IMG/VR virus record: IMGVR_UViG_3300028562_000004
Location: 1 to 45,042 of that record
Direction: 5' to 3' (one strand)
DNA: 45,042 bases
Source of the DNA: a virus
The translations under genes were made by a program, and so were the position numbers. Below the pieces are notes generated by a model, which saw only the letters and a list, made by a program, of their open reading frames with translations, did not search any database and was not told the DNA's origin. Below, one piece after another: positions 14,215 through 21,795 of this stretch. Every line of letters begins with the position of its first letter. Position 1 is the stretch's first letter.

Positions 14215-15870
14215 TCAGAAGGTGTAGAGGGCCTTGGTCGGCCTCGTGGTGAGGACGTAGAGCGCACGATACGCTTCGCGCTCGTCTGGGTTGGCAAGCA
14301 CGTCGCTCTGGTCGACGAAGATGCGTTCCAGGGTGGATCCCTGGAGACGGTGCGAAGTCAAACAAAATCCGTGTCGGATCTGATGGAACTGATTCTTCAG
14401 GTTCCAGAAGCGCTGCCACAGCAGCTTCCGCTCGTGCGACTCGCACTTGGAAGCCCTATTGGCACGGCGGCTGAGGATCTCGTTCAGGTGCGACTGGTCC
14501 TTCGGCACGTAGAGCACGATCTTGCTATCGTACAGCGTGATGGCACGCGCCTCGATGGGACCTTCCTCGATCTCGAACGTGCGGTCCTCGATCGAGCGGA
14601 TCTGGAACTCCTCGTCGGTGAAAGCGATGACGCGCTTCTCGCTGTCCGTGATGGGAGCCGCCATCATGATCAGGTCCCCAGGCGCGTACTCACCTTCGAG
14701 CCCCAGGTTCTTGCGGATCCAGTCGTTGTACTGCTTGACCGTCTTGTTCCGCCAGCATCCGACCTTCGTGGTCTTCCAGTCGTCGATGGTCAAACCCTTC
14801 ATCATATCCATCATCTGTCGGCGCGGCATGACGAACACGCCTTCCTTCCCATCGTTGTCATCCTTGATGGGGGACGTGCCGTACTTCTTGAGCTTGAGGC
14901 GACTGCGGATCTTGATCGAGAGAGCCAAGAGCTGGTTGTCGAACCGCTTCACCTCAGTGAGGAGGGCGCGGTAGTGACGCTCGGCGAATGACCAGACGAC
15001 GGAGCGGCTCTCCTTCACAGGATTGAGCTGCGCAGGATCGCCCACGAAGATCACACGCCAACCGTGGTTGTCGGCCAGATCCTTGAGCAGGTCGGCCATG
15101 AAACGGGGGATCATGCCTGCCTCGTCGATCACGATGATCGGCTTCGGGCCAAGCTGCGGTGTGCGTCCGCTCTTCGACAGCACCTGCTTGTCGTCTTCCT
15201 CGACCATGCGGAGGCCAAGCAGGCTGTAGGTGGTACGGCACTGCTCGCCGATGAAGTCGGACAGAACCTTCGTCGCCTTGTTCGTCGGAGCCGTGAAGTA
15301 GAGGTTGTACGCCGTCAGCTCGTGCAGCTTCTTCATGAGGAAGCTCTTGCCGGTGCCGGCAAAGCCTTTTAGCACGAAGAACGGGTAGTCGTCCTTGAGC
15401 CAGACGATCAGCTTGTCCCACGCATCAGATTGGCCCTGCGTCATCACGATCGGCGGCGGGCTCTTCACGACTTTGCGACCTTGGCCCGCCAGCAATTCGT
15501 CAAGCGTCGGGTCGCGTTCAGGAAGGTCACCGTCTAGTGTCTTGGCGACCAGGCGTTGGATCAGGCCAGGAGGTGCGATCTTGGAGGTCCAACCGCTGTC
15601 CTCGGTGACGGCACCGTACTCGGCGTCGGCTCGGCTCTGCTTCAGGTCAGTGTGCTCCTTGACGAGCCGGTCTTCCATCAGGGCATCGAGCTGGGCCGCC
15701 ATGCGATGGGGCTTGCGCGTGACGAAGCCTGGGCCCTTCGACTCGTGAGCCAGCACGTCCATCACGTGTTGGATCGTTGGCATGTCGTGCGCGACCCACG
15801 CCTCCGTCAGCAGACGGAGGAGTGTGCTCGGTTCACGTAGGAGCGACCTCGGTTTGGGTTGCGGACTCAT
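14215..15870 (-). CDS. SF1 DNA helicase, Dda/RecD-like, 551 aa
   Basis: ATP-driven 5'-3' helicase of the phage Dda/RecD2 type, expected at replication forks and in recombination. Walker A GFAGTGKS at 169-176, motif Ia APTNKAT, Walker B VIDEA at 247-251, motif III GDPAQL at 277-282, and the C-terminal UvrD-like motifs TSHRLQGSTLERIFVD and ALYVLTTRPTKALY. The first 140 residues are extra; the FVTRKPHRMAAQLDALMEDRLV segment looks like a small winged helix. Length exceeds T4 Dda (439) because of this extension. Its start overlaps the end of the upstream gene by 38 bases. Confidence 0.9.
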   Translation of the reverse strand: MSPQPKPRSLLREPSTLLRLLTEAWVAHDMPTIQHVMDVLAHESKGPGFVTRKPHRMAAQLDALMEDRLVKEHTDLKQSRADAEYGAVTEDSGWTSKIAPPGLIQRLVAKTLDGDLPERDPTLDELLAGQGRKVVKSPPPIVMTQGQSDAWDKLIVWLKDDYPFFVLKGFAGTGKSFLMKKLHELTAYNLYFTAPTNKATKVLSDFIGEQCRTTYSLLGLRMVEEDDKQVLSKSGRTPQLGPKPIIVIDEAGMIPRFMADLLKDLADNHGWRVIFVGDPAQLNPVKESRSVVWSFAERHYRALLTEVKRFDNQLLALSIKIRSRLKLKKYGTSPIKDDNDGKEGVFVMPRRQMMDMMKGLTIDDWKTTKVGCWRNKTVKQYNDWIRKNLGLEGEYAPGDLIMMAAPITDSEKRVIAFTDEEFQIRSIEDRTFEIEEGPIEARAITLYDSKIVLYVPKDQSHLNEILSRRANRASKCESHERKLLWQRFWNLKNQFHQIRHGFCLTSHRLQGSTLERIFVDQSDVLANPDEREAYRALYVLTTRPTKALYTF

Positions 15871-16423
15871 GGGACCTCAAGGGAAGAATGTAGAGCATGC
15901 GATGCAGTGGCAGCAGCAGATCGGCGGCCAGCTTGCGAGGCGAGTACGCTAGGCCGAAGCCAGCGACGATGAGGGGCACGGTGGGATACCGCTCGTGTAG
16001 ATCGCGGACCTTGTCTTTCTGCACGCGGCTGGCCTTGACGCCGATGCCGGTGGCGACCACGAGCGTGGGCTCGATCTCGCGCTTCGCGCGTGGAACCGGG
16101 CCTGGGACGGCGCCGGTGTAGCGGTCGGGCTTGTCATCCCACATCGACAGCCACAGCACCTCGTGATGAGGACCATGATCGATGTGCTGATTCACGAGCC
16201 AAGCCGCCACGTAGTCGGCGTGGAACTGATCCCACGCAGTGACCATGAAGCGGACAGGCCCGTGCGGGTTGGAGCGCCAGTCGGCCAGACCCTGGAGCTG
16301 GATCGCCGCGTCGTCTCCATCCTTGTCGGAGGGACGCCACTTGAAGACCCCTTGTCGGAAGACAGGGCCAGGCACAACATGTCGCATCGCGTGCCTATCG
16401 ACGTTGAACAGGATGGATTGCAC
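15833..16423 (-). CDS. Hypothetical protein, 196 aa
   Basis: GTG start at 16423, eight bases after GAGGAA. Alternating strands and helices (VRFMVTAWDQFHADYVAAWLV, PTLVVATGIGVKASRV, VPLIVAGFGLAYSPRKLAADLLLPL) suggest an alpha/beta fold. The last segment is reminiscent of the end of loader-type ATPases, but no Walker motif exists, so this is weak. Placed between two helicases, so a replication accessory role is plausible by context only. Confidence 0.5.
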   Translation of the reverse strand: MQSILFNVDRHAMRHVVPGPVFRQGVFKWRPSDKDGDDAAIQLQGLADWRSNPHGPVRFMVTAWDQFHADYVAAWLVNQHIDHGPHHEVLWLSMWDDKPDRYTGAVPGPVPRAKREIEPTLVVATGIGVKASRVQKDKVRDLHERYPTVPLIVAGFGLAYSPRKLAADLLLPLHRMLYILPLRSHESATQTEVAPT

Positions 16424-16425
16424 GG

Positions 16426-16737
16426 TCAGTCTTCCTCGTCTTCATAAAGGCTCGGGCAATGCTTGAGGATAATCCTGTTGACGCCGCTGCGACGATGCGT
16501 CTTGACGAGATCAGCCAAAAACTTCTCCTGGTCACGTCTCTCTTCGGTTCCTGTGTCATAAGGACCGAAGACATAGCAGGCCGCACTAAGGATCCGGTTG
16601 ATCAGGGGGTCCATGTCGTACGAGGGCGCCATCTCCATGTAGTCGTGCTCGGTCTCTAGGTTTCCTCCAGATTCTTGAAGATCAAGGAGTAGTTGGAAAA
16701 CACTGTCCCGCGAGGGACGGGTAGGTTGCTTAGGCAT
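16426..16737 (-). CDS. Hypothetical protein, 103 aa
   Basis: ATG 16737 lies two bases after the TAA of the large helicase gene, with no ribosome-binding site, so translation probably relies on coupling. Helical N-terminus (SVFQLLLDLQESG), central LINRILSAACYVFGPYDTG, acidic end (YEDEED). Not recognised. Confidence 0.5.
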   Translation of the reverse strand: MPKQPTRPSRDSVFQLLLDLQESGGNLETEHDYMEMAPSYDMDPLINRILSAACYVFGPYDTGTEERRDQEKFLADLVKTHRRSGVNRIILKHCPSLYEDEED

Positions 16738-16739
16738 AT

Positions 16740-19007
16740 TTACTGTTTCGTGATCGAGGCGCTGGCCCGTAGCTTGGCCAGGGTCGTCTCGTGTTTCTTG
16801 ACCGTGGCCACGATGCGGGCGGAGTCGGGATTGACCACGAGGCGACGTTTCGCCTGCACGATCAGGTTGAGGACGGAGCGGATTTCCTTGGACTGGTCTG
16901 GGATATACTTGCGTGTGGCCTTCTTGACCGCGGCGATGCGGCGTGCCTCGTCCTCAGGGTCCACCGTCTTGCTGTGACGCAGAGGGGTCAGGGTCGGCAC
17001 GCACCAGACCTTGAACGGCTCGCACTTGATCTTCTTGGCCAGGAGGTGGGCACCCGTCATGTACGGAACGATCATGAGGACGGGGCCCACACCATCGGGA
17101 TCACGCAGGTTGGTTCGGTACAGGGTCTGGACCAGGTTCTCGATCGAGTGGTCTTGGTCCACGTCGTACTTCGGGATCAGGCCAGCGTACACACGGATGA
17201 GACCAGGGTCCGGGTTCAGCGCTGCGAGGTGAGTGAACCCGCGTCGATTGCTGTACTTGTTGATGCCGTGAAGCTGCGGAGTCCGAGGCACGGTGAACAC
17301 CACCTCAGGCCGACCACTGAACAGGATGTTGCTCAATCGCTGTGGCCAGACGTCACCCATGCGGTCCGCCTCCTGCAGGGTCTCGGCGTCCTCGGCGTCG
17401 GAGCCTGAGTAGTCGTGGTTCCGCCCGTGCTTTGAGACGAAGTGTCCGTAGGCCACGATCCGGTAGATGATGCCCAGGTAGTGGATGCCGTTCGGCGCCC
17501 AGGTTCGACCGTGGGTCTCCTCGCCCTTGCGTGGAGCGTTCAGAGTCAGCAGTGACAGAGGGTGATACCCCATGTTCGGCTGCCCCTTGGACCAACCCAC
17601 GAAGATCTTGGCTGCCTGCCAGATTAGCACCCACAGAGGTGGCACCGTGAACTTCTTGAGCTCGGCCTCCAGCTCTGGATGAGCGGGCATCACATGCTTG
17701 TCCGCGGCCAACCGAGACAAGACTTCACCTATGGGCATCTGTGGGCTCAGCTTGCCTTGGATCTGGGCAGCGAGCTTGGTCGGGATCACCATGCCGAAGT
17801 CCAGAAGTGCTCGGGTCAGGTTGCGCTGAGTCGCCTCGCCGTCCATGTTGGTCGGGGGCTTGAGGAGTGGTGCCACGACCAGGCGTTTCGATGCCGCAGC
17901 CCGCAAGCGCGCATCCCGTTCGGAGATCGACTTGATAGATGGTGTGTCCTTCGACTTGGAGTGCTTCTGCAAGTCAATGAAGACGTGTCCGTCCTCCCTC
18001 AAGAAGTGGAACATCTGACTGTCTCGGAAGAACGCCGAGGTCAGGATCACACGACCGTAGCCATCGAACAGGCTCGTCGGCTTCTGGACCAGGTACAGGA
18101 GCACGTTCCGCTCGGCGCGGTCGATCATGTCCTCCGGGTTGAAGTTTGACAGCAGGAACATTGCACCCCGGCCTTCGGAGGCCGCAGCCTTCTCGAACTG
18201 GCTTCGGATGTCCCTGACCTGGGCAGGCAGCAGAGTGAGCGACGGCACCTGGAAGCGCTGCTTGAACTCGTCGGCGCTCTTGAGAGTGGCCACCTGGCCG
18301 AGGGTCCATTGTGACATGGTCAATCCCTTGAGCAGCGGCGTCGACTTGGCCTTCACAACCTCTATGTCCATGAGATCCAGCAACAGCAACCGCATGTACG
18401 AGTTCTTCAGCACCATGCGCTTCGATGACAGGACGCACTTGCGCGCCTCGTCGAAGATGATCTCCATCTTCTTGAGTAGGTCGAAGCTTGAGTCAGCCTC
18501 GTCGAACCTGCGGACCCGGACGAAGGACTCGTGGGTCGTCATGATGAGAGAGCCGAACGGGACCGGGCCCTCCAGGCTGTGGAAAAAGCCTCGCGTGTAC
18601 TTCCTGGACCTGTAGTCGTCGCGGCTGGTGATGCCGAACAGGTAGTTCAGTGCGAAGGATGGTGGGTCAGAGATGACCTGGTACTGGAGATGGCGAGTCT
18701 CATCCTTCTTTGGCTTGAACACCCGCTCCACCGAGTTTGGGTTCGCGACGACGAACGTGTTGGCGATGGCCCTGGCCTTGGCCCGCGCCCATGCCTTTGG
18801 CTTGAGATCCAACTCATCTTCAAGCCTGACCAACACGCGGGCGTAGGCCTCACGGATCAGGGCCACGGTCGGAGCGACGTAGACGAGGATGATCCTTGGG
18901 TCGTCGGTCATCAGTAGCTTGACCGCACGCGACACGAAGTACTCGGTCTTCCCCGCGCCGGGCATTGCGTCGATGTAGTAGAACTTCCTCTTCTTGATTT
19001 CTTCCAT
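16740..19007 (-). CDS. SF2-like helicase/ATPase, 755 aa
   Basis: Walker A MPGAGKT sits at residues 15-21, immediately after the start, as in phage origin-binding-type and DEAD-like helicases. Walker B is IIFDEAR, motif III-like LTSAFF, and a C-terminal QTLYRTNLR resembles motif VI (Q..R..R). The body is otherwise poorly conserved. First gene of the leftward arm, directly facing the structured 19.0-19.6 kb region, which fits a replication-initiation role (inference). The ATG at 19007 with GGAG nine bases before is preferred to the GTG at 19022. Confidence 0.7.
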   Translation of the reverse strand: MEEIKKRKFYYIDAMPGAGKTEYFVSRAVKLLMTDDPRIILVYVAPTVALIREAYARVLVRLEDELDLKPKAWARAKARAIANTFVVANPNSVERVFKPKKDETRHLQYQVISDPPSFALNYLFGITSRDDYRSRKYTRGFFHSLEGPVPFGSLIMTTHESFVRVRRFDEADSSFDLLKKMEIIFDEARKCVLSSKRMVLKNSYMRLLLLDLMDIEVVKAKSTPLLKGLTMSQWTLGQVATLKSADEFKQRFQVPSLTLLPAQVRDIRSQFEKAAASEGRGAMFLLSNFNPEDMIDRAERNVLLYLVQKPTSLFDGYGRVILTSAFFRDSQMFHFLREDGHVFIDLQKHSKSKDTPSIKSISERDARLRAAASKRLVVAPLLKPPTNMDGEATQRNLTRALLDFGMVIPTKLAAQIQGKLSPQMPIGEVLSRLAADKHVMPAHPELEAELKKFTVPPLWVLIWQAAKIFVGWSKGQPNMGYHPLSLLTLNAPRKGEETHGRTWAPNGIHYLGIIYRIVAYGHFVSKHGRNHDYSGSDAEDAETLQEADRMGDVWPQRLSNILFSGRPEVVFTVPRTPQLHGINKYSNRRGFTHLAALNPDPGLIRVYAGLIPKYDVDQDHSIENLVQTLYRTNLRDPDGVGPVLMIVPYMTGAHLLAKKIKCEPFKVWCVPTLTPLRHSKTVDPEDEARRIAAVKKATRKYIPDQSKEIRSVLNLIVQAKRRLVVNPDSARIVATVKKHETTLAKLRASASITKQ

Positions 19008-19080
19008 GATGGTGGTCTCCACTCGTTGCCCTGTCTTTAAGGTTTGTCATGATGGGCGGTTGAATCTATAAGCCGATCAT

Positions 19081-19223
19081 GGATGTATGTTTTGTGATGT
19101 AGGTTTGGGCTGTACACGATGATGACAAAGTACATCCTTCCAGGGGGTTTTATACGACCCCGAACCCCAAACATACATCCATCATCACCCTTTATATAAG
19201 ACCCTCATGTAGGATGTATGTTT
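19081..19223. repeat. Iterons GGATGTATGTTT (three copies)
   Basis: Exact 12-base copies at 19081-19092 and 19212-19223 on the plus strand, and an exact inverted copy (AAACATACATCC) at 19169-19180. The first and inverted copies extend to ATSATGGATGTATGTTT. Shorter relatives occur at 19097-19109 (GATGTAGGTTTGG) and 19461-19470. Pattern fits binding sites for an initiator or repressor. Confidence 0.7.
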
Positions 19224-19346
19224 GGCACGAGGCGCGAAGCGCCAAGTGTCGTCGGGTGGAGCGTCAGCGACACCCGACCCCGAATGACAGATGACACAGG
19301 GGCGCCAGCGTAGCCTGGCGGCTGGATGAGCGGAGCGAGTCCAGCC
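19224..19346. repeat. Array of four abutting hairpins with GNA/GNNA loops
   Basis: H1 19224-19250: GGCAC/GTGTC, a GA/AA internal loop, GGCGC-GAA-GCGCC. H2 19251-19278: GTCGGGTG/CACCCGAC, tandem GA/GA, GC-GTCA-GC. H3 19303-19320: CGCCAG/CTGGCG around CGTAGC. H4 19320-19346: GGCTGGA/TCCAGCC, T/G, tandem GA/GA, GC-GGA-GC. H1 abuts H2 and H3 abuts H4. GC-GNA-GC minihairpins are known to be unusually stable in single-stranded DNA. Confidence 0.75.
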
Positions 19347-19366
19347 TGTCGTGACACGGAAGACAG

Positions 19367-19395
19367 CCCTCGTACTAGGTCTTACCCTCGTACTA
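19367..19395. repeat. Direct repeat CCCTCGTACTA
   Basis: Two exact 11-base copies at 19367-19377 and 19385-19395; the 7-base core CGTACTA recurs inverted as TAGTACG at 19484-19490. Could be a second class of protein-binding site in the control region. Confidence 0.55.
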
Positions 19396-19533
19396 CATCA
19401 CTGGTATTTGAGGGCCGGTCTTCAGGTCACTGTCTACGACAGGTCGTGAGAGCTGCACGACATGTAGGTTTCCAACTTGGGACTAGTACGATTGCGCCGC
19501 GCACCGGGCCCGCCGCCGACCGCGGCCCGAACC

Positions 19534-19540
19534 GTAAATA
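19534..19540 (+). promoter_or_regulatory. GTAAATA promoter-like box
   Basis: ACCGTAAATAGTGG, ending 36 bases before ATG 19577. Same box and similar spacing as at 23089 and 31177. Immediately followed by the hairpin at 19541-19557. Confidence 0.5.
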
Positions 19541-19557
19541 GTGGACAGCTAGTCCAC
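19541..19557 (+). promoter_or_regulatory. 5' leader hairpin
   Basis: Perfect GTGGAC-AGCTA-GTCCAC hairpin directly after the GTAAATA box. If transcription starts about there, it would cap the 5' end of the mRNA and may stabilise it. Confidence 0.45.
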
Positions 19558-19576
19558 CAACAACCCAAGGTTTCAC

Positions 19577-20236
19577 ATGTCCGATCCCGCAATCATGGCC
19601 GCCAACAACACGATCCTCAACGCCAACGACTTCGACATCCAGCTCTTCGTCGTCGATGGCAACGGTGTGCCGACCCGTGAGCTCAAGGAGCTGGGCTCCC
19701 TGGTCTCCGACTGGGCCTACGTCCTGGCGCCGAATCCGTTCGAGGACGACGAGGAGACCGAGTACGACTTCGGTGAAGACGAGGAAGACGCCCTTAGCCT
19801 GGGCCTCGATCATCCCGACTCGGAGGCCGAGGAAGAAGACGCTGACGAGGAGGACAGCGGTGAAGTGGGAGACGAAGGCGTGGACGCCAGCCTCGAGCCG
19901 TACCGCGAACTCCAGCTGACCCACGCGATGACCGGCGCCGCCTTCCAAGAGGTGATGCACCATGTCTATCGTCGGAAAGAGCAGCCCGCGGTCTCGGTCT
20001 CTATCACCTACTACTCGGCCGTCGACGGTGTGCGCCACCCCATCTTCCGCCACATCTTCATGGGCGACATCTTCATGCGTGATGACCTCAGCGGTTCGCA
20101 CGCCGACAAGACCCGTCTCACTATGACCACGAACATGGACGTGTTCGGCTCGGAGACCTACGTCGACCCGACCGATGGCGTCGAGCAGGTGATGGCCCGT
20201 CTGGCACAGGAACACTCGGCATCGAGCGTCCACTGA
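19577..20236 (+). CDS. Hypothetical acidic protein, 219 aa
   Basis: First gene of the rightward arm, with its own GTAAATA box and CCAAGG ribosome-binding site. Residues 55-108 are extremely acidic (DDEETEYDFGEDEEDA, EEEDADEEDSGEVGDEG) and separate an N-terminal beta domain from a C-terminal domain (FQEVMHHVYRR, SVSITYYSAVDG, ADKTRLTMTTNMDVFGS). Acidic inserts can mimic DNA or bind basic partners. Not recognised; a structural or replication-accessory role cannot be separated. Confidence 0.6.
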   Translation: MSDPAIMAANNTILNANDFDIQLFVVDGNGVPTRELKELGSLVSDWAYVLAPNPFEDDEETEYDFGEDEEDALSLGLDHPDSEAEEEDADEEDSGEVGDEGVDASLEPYRELQLTHAMTGAAFQEVMHHVYRRKEQPAVSVSITYYSAVDGVRHPIFRHIFMGDIFMRDDLSGSHADKTRLTMTTNMDVFGSETYVDPTDGVEQVMARLAQEHSASSVH

Positions 20237-20237
20237 C

Positions 20238-21251
20238 ATGATCGTTTCAATCGGCGATCTCCACTTGACGGATTCCGTCGGCAAGGGCGGCCTCAGTGCT
20301 TACCTCGAAGAACCGGACGCGATGGTCGCCGATCTGGTGATCGACCAGCCGCTTAGGTACGCGCGCAAACATGGCGTCCGTGACATCGTGCTGCTCGGCG
20401 ATCTGTGCGAGAATCCTCGCATGAGCTATCAGGCGCAGCTCGCGCTGGACCGCATCATCAGCACACGGTACGACAGCAAGTCGCTGTTCCGGTTCCACAT
20501 CTACCCGGGCAACCACGACCTGTTCGACACGAACCCCGAAGCCGGTCACAGCCTCCAGGTGCTCGAGTTATGGAAGCGGCCGAACGTCGTGCTCTACACC
20601 GAGGTGACCGACGTTGAGATCGGGGGCCATCCGGTCCGCTTCCTGCCCTGGCCTCACCAGAACTTCCACAAGGGGCGTCTCAACTTCGCTCACGTCGACG
20701 TTCACGGCTCGAAGACTGACAGCGGTCGTCTCAACGACAAGGACGGCATGTCGACGTCCAAGGCGCACTGCGTGATCGGCCACATTCACACGATGCAGCG
20801 GATCAGGAACAGCTTCTACCCCGGCACCACGTACCAGACCAACTTCGGCGAGTCGGGGGACAAGTTCTTTGCCCACATCACCAACGACGACGGCTGGAAC
20901 GTGGAGATGGTTCCCATACGCCCGACGTACCGCCTTCATACCATCACCGTCGAGTCGAAGGCTGACCTGAAGTTGATCCCAGCTTCCCCTCAGGATCTGG
21001 TGAAGCTGATCATCAGAGGCAAGATCAATGCCAGCGACTACCAACATCTGACCGTGGTCAAGACGCTGGCCGTCAAATCTGAGGCCGAAGCAGCGCTGGC
21101 CCAGGTAGAGGAGCTGAGTCAGGGCTCGGCTGTCGAGGTTAGCACCGACGAGTTCTTCGAAAACTGGATGGCCGCCCAGTCCAAGCCACAAGAGCTGAAG
21201 GACAAGGCGACGGCCCTCCGCAAACGTCTTCTTCAAGGAGTTGCCAAATGA
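20238..21251 (+). CDS. Mre11/SbcD-type metallophosphoesterase, 337 aa
   Basis: Nuclease subunit of the SbcCD/gp46-gp47 type that processes DNA ends and hairpins. Metal ligands in order: D7 and H9 (GDLHL), D55 (LLGDL), N92-H93 (PGNHD), then H181-x-H183 region (IGHIHTM). Length matches T4 gp47 (339). Its usual ATPase partner (SbcC/gp46) is not visible in the window and may lie outside. ATG 20238 is one base after the previous stop, and the end overlaps the next gene (ATGATG). Location beside hairpin-rich DNA is notable because SbcCD enzymes cut hairpins. Confidence 0.88.
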   Translation: MIVSIGDLHLTDSVGKGGLSAYLEEPDAMVADLVIDQPLRYARKHGVRDIVLLGDLCENPRMSYQAQLALDRIISTRYDSKSLFRFHIYPGNHDLFDTNPEAGHSLQVLELWKRPNVVLYTEVTDVEIGGHPVRFLPWPHQNFHKGRLNFAHVDVHGSKTDSGRLNDKDGMSTSKAHCVIGHIHTMQRIRNSFYPGTTYQTNFGESGDKFFAHITNDDGWNVEMVPIRPTYRLHTITVESKADLKLIPASPQDLVKLIIRGKINASDYQHLTVVKTLAVKSEAEAALAQVEELSQGSAVEVSTDEFFENWMAAQSKPQELKDKATALRKRLLQGVAK

Positions 21252-21556
21252 TGGACAAGCAACAGCTTCTGGCCTTCATCCAGTCCCTGCCCGATGACTT
21301 GGTGGTCCGAGACTTCGACATCCGTGAGTGGCAGCGTCACGAGTCATCGTGGACCCCGACCGATCGCGTCACCGAGTACGGCCGCGTCCACACACGCAGT
21401 GTTGACAACCTGCTGACCATGAAGCTCGACTTCAAGGCCAACTACAGCGGCGAGTTCTGGGCCCGCCTCGACATGCTCGATCACGTCGAGACCGCCCACA
21501 ACTACCACTGCACCAATCCCGGAACTCACGGAGGCCTCACGTGCCCATCCTCATAA
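21248..21556 (+). CDS. Hypothetical protein, 102 aa
   Basis: ATG 21248, seven bases after AAGGAG, overlapping the nuclease stop. Helical N-terminus (MMDKQQLLAFIQSLPDDL), central SVDNLLTMKLDFKANYSGEFWARLDM, C-terminal HxC...C pair. Not recognised; co-translated with the nuclease. Confidence 0.55.
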   Translation: MMDKQQLLAFIQSLPDDLVVRDFDIREWQRHESSWTPTDRVTEYGRVHTRSVDNLLTMKLDFKANYSGEFWARLDMLDHVETAHNYHCTNPGTHGGLTCPSS

Positions 21557-21795
21557 GCTACAAGCTCTGCCGCCTCAGCCCAAAGTGGAAGCCTGGGCAA
21601 AAGCGGGCTCGCACCGTCCTCTTCACCGACATTAGCCTCGACCTGCTTCGTGAGAAGCGTAAGAAGACCCGGGTCGAGACCGGCATCTACGAGGTGGGTC
21701 CGGACCATATCTGGAAGTTCGTCGAGGGTGTGGACGTGACCAAGGCCCCTGTCATCGCACCCGCGCCCAACCCCGAAGGAGCCCCTCATGGCTAA
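21541..21795 (+). CDS. Hypothetical protein, 84 aa
   Basis: GTG start at 21541, six bases after GGAGG and inside the end of the previous gene. Basic (KWKPGQKRARTVLF, LLREKRKKTRVE) with a Pro/Ala-rich tail. Not recognised. Confidence 0.5.
   Translation: MPILISYKLCRLSPKWKPGQKRARTVLFTDISLDLLREKRKKTRVETGIYEVGPDHIWKFVEGVDVTKAPVIAPAPNPEGAPHG

Larger units (their letters stand above)
19008..19576. other. Divergent intergenic control region, candidate replication origin
   Basis: The only long gene-free stretch at a strand switch: leftward genes begin at 19007 and rightward genes at 19577. It contains iterons, an AT-rich TTTATATAAG patch (19191-19200), a GGGGT...ACCCC hairpin (19144-19161), an array of GNA-loop hairpins, direct repeats and a promoter box. 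Flanking genes are a helicase (left) and, after one gene, an Mre11-type nuclease and polymerase (right). Origin or bidirectional promoter function is inference from this layout. Confidence 0.5.

Noticed and set aside
16737-16743. GTAAATA on the minus strand at the end of the large helicase gene
   Set aside because: The next start codon overlaps the box itself (GTAAATATG), so it cannot sit 30-45 bases upstream like the other four; probably a chance match at Lys/Gln-stop codons.
19008-19576. Possible tRNA or small protein genes in the divergent region
   Set aside because: No cloverleaf with a T-loop consensus and no frame with a good ribosome-binding site was found; the hairpins do not assemble into a tRNA.
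19427-20284. 285-codon minus-strand frame across the control region
   Set aside because: Antisense to the 219-aa acidic gene and extends through the promoter box; no ribosome-binding site, and the acidic gene explains the open frame.
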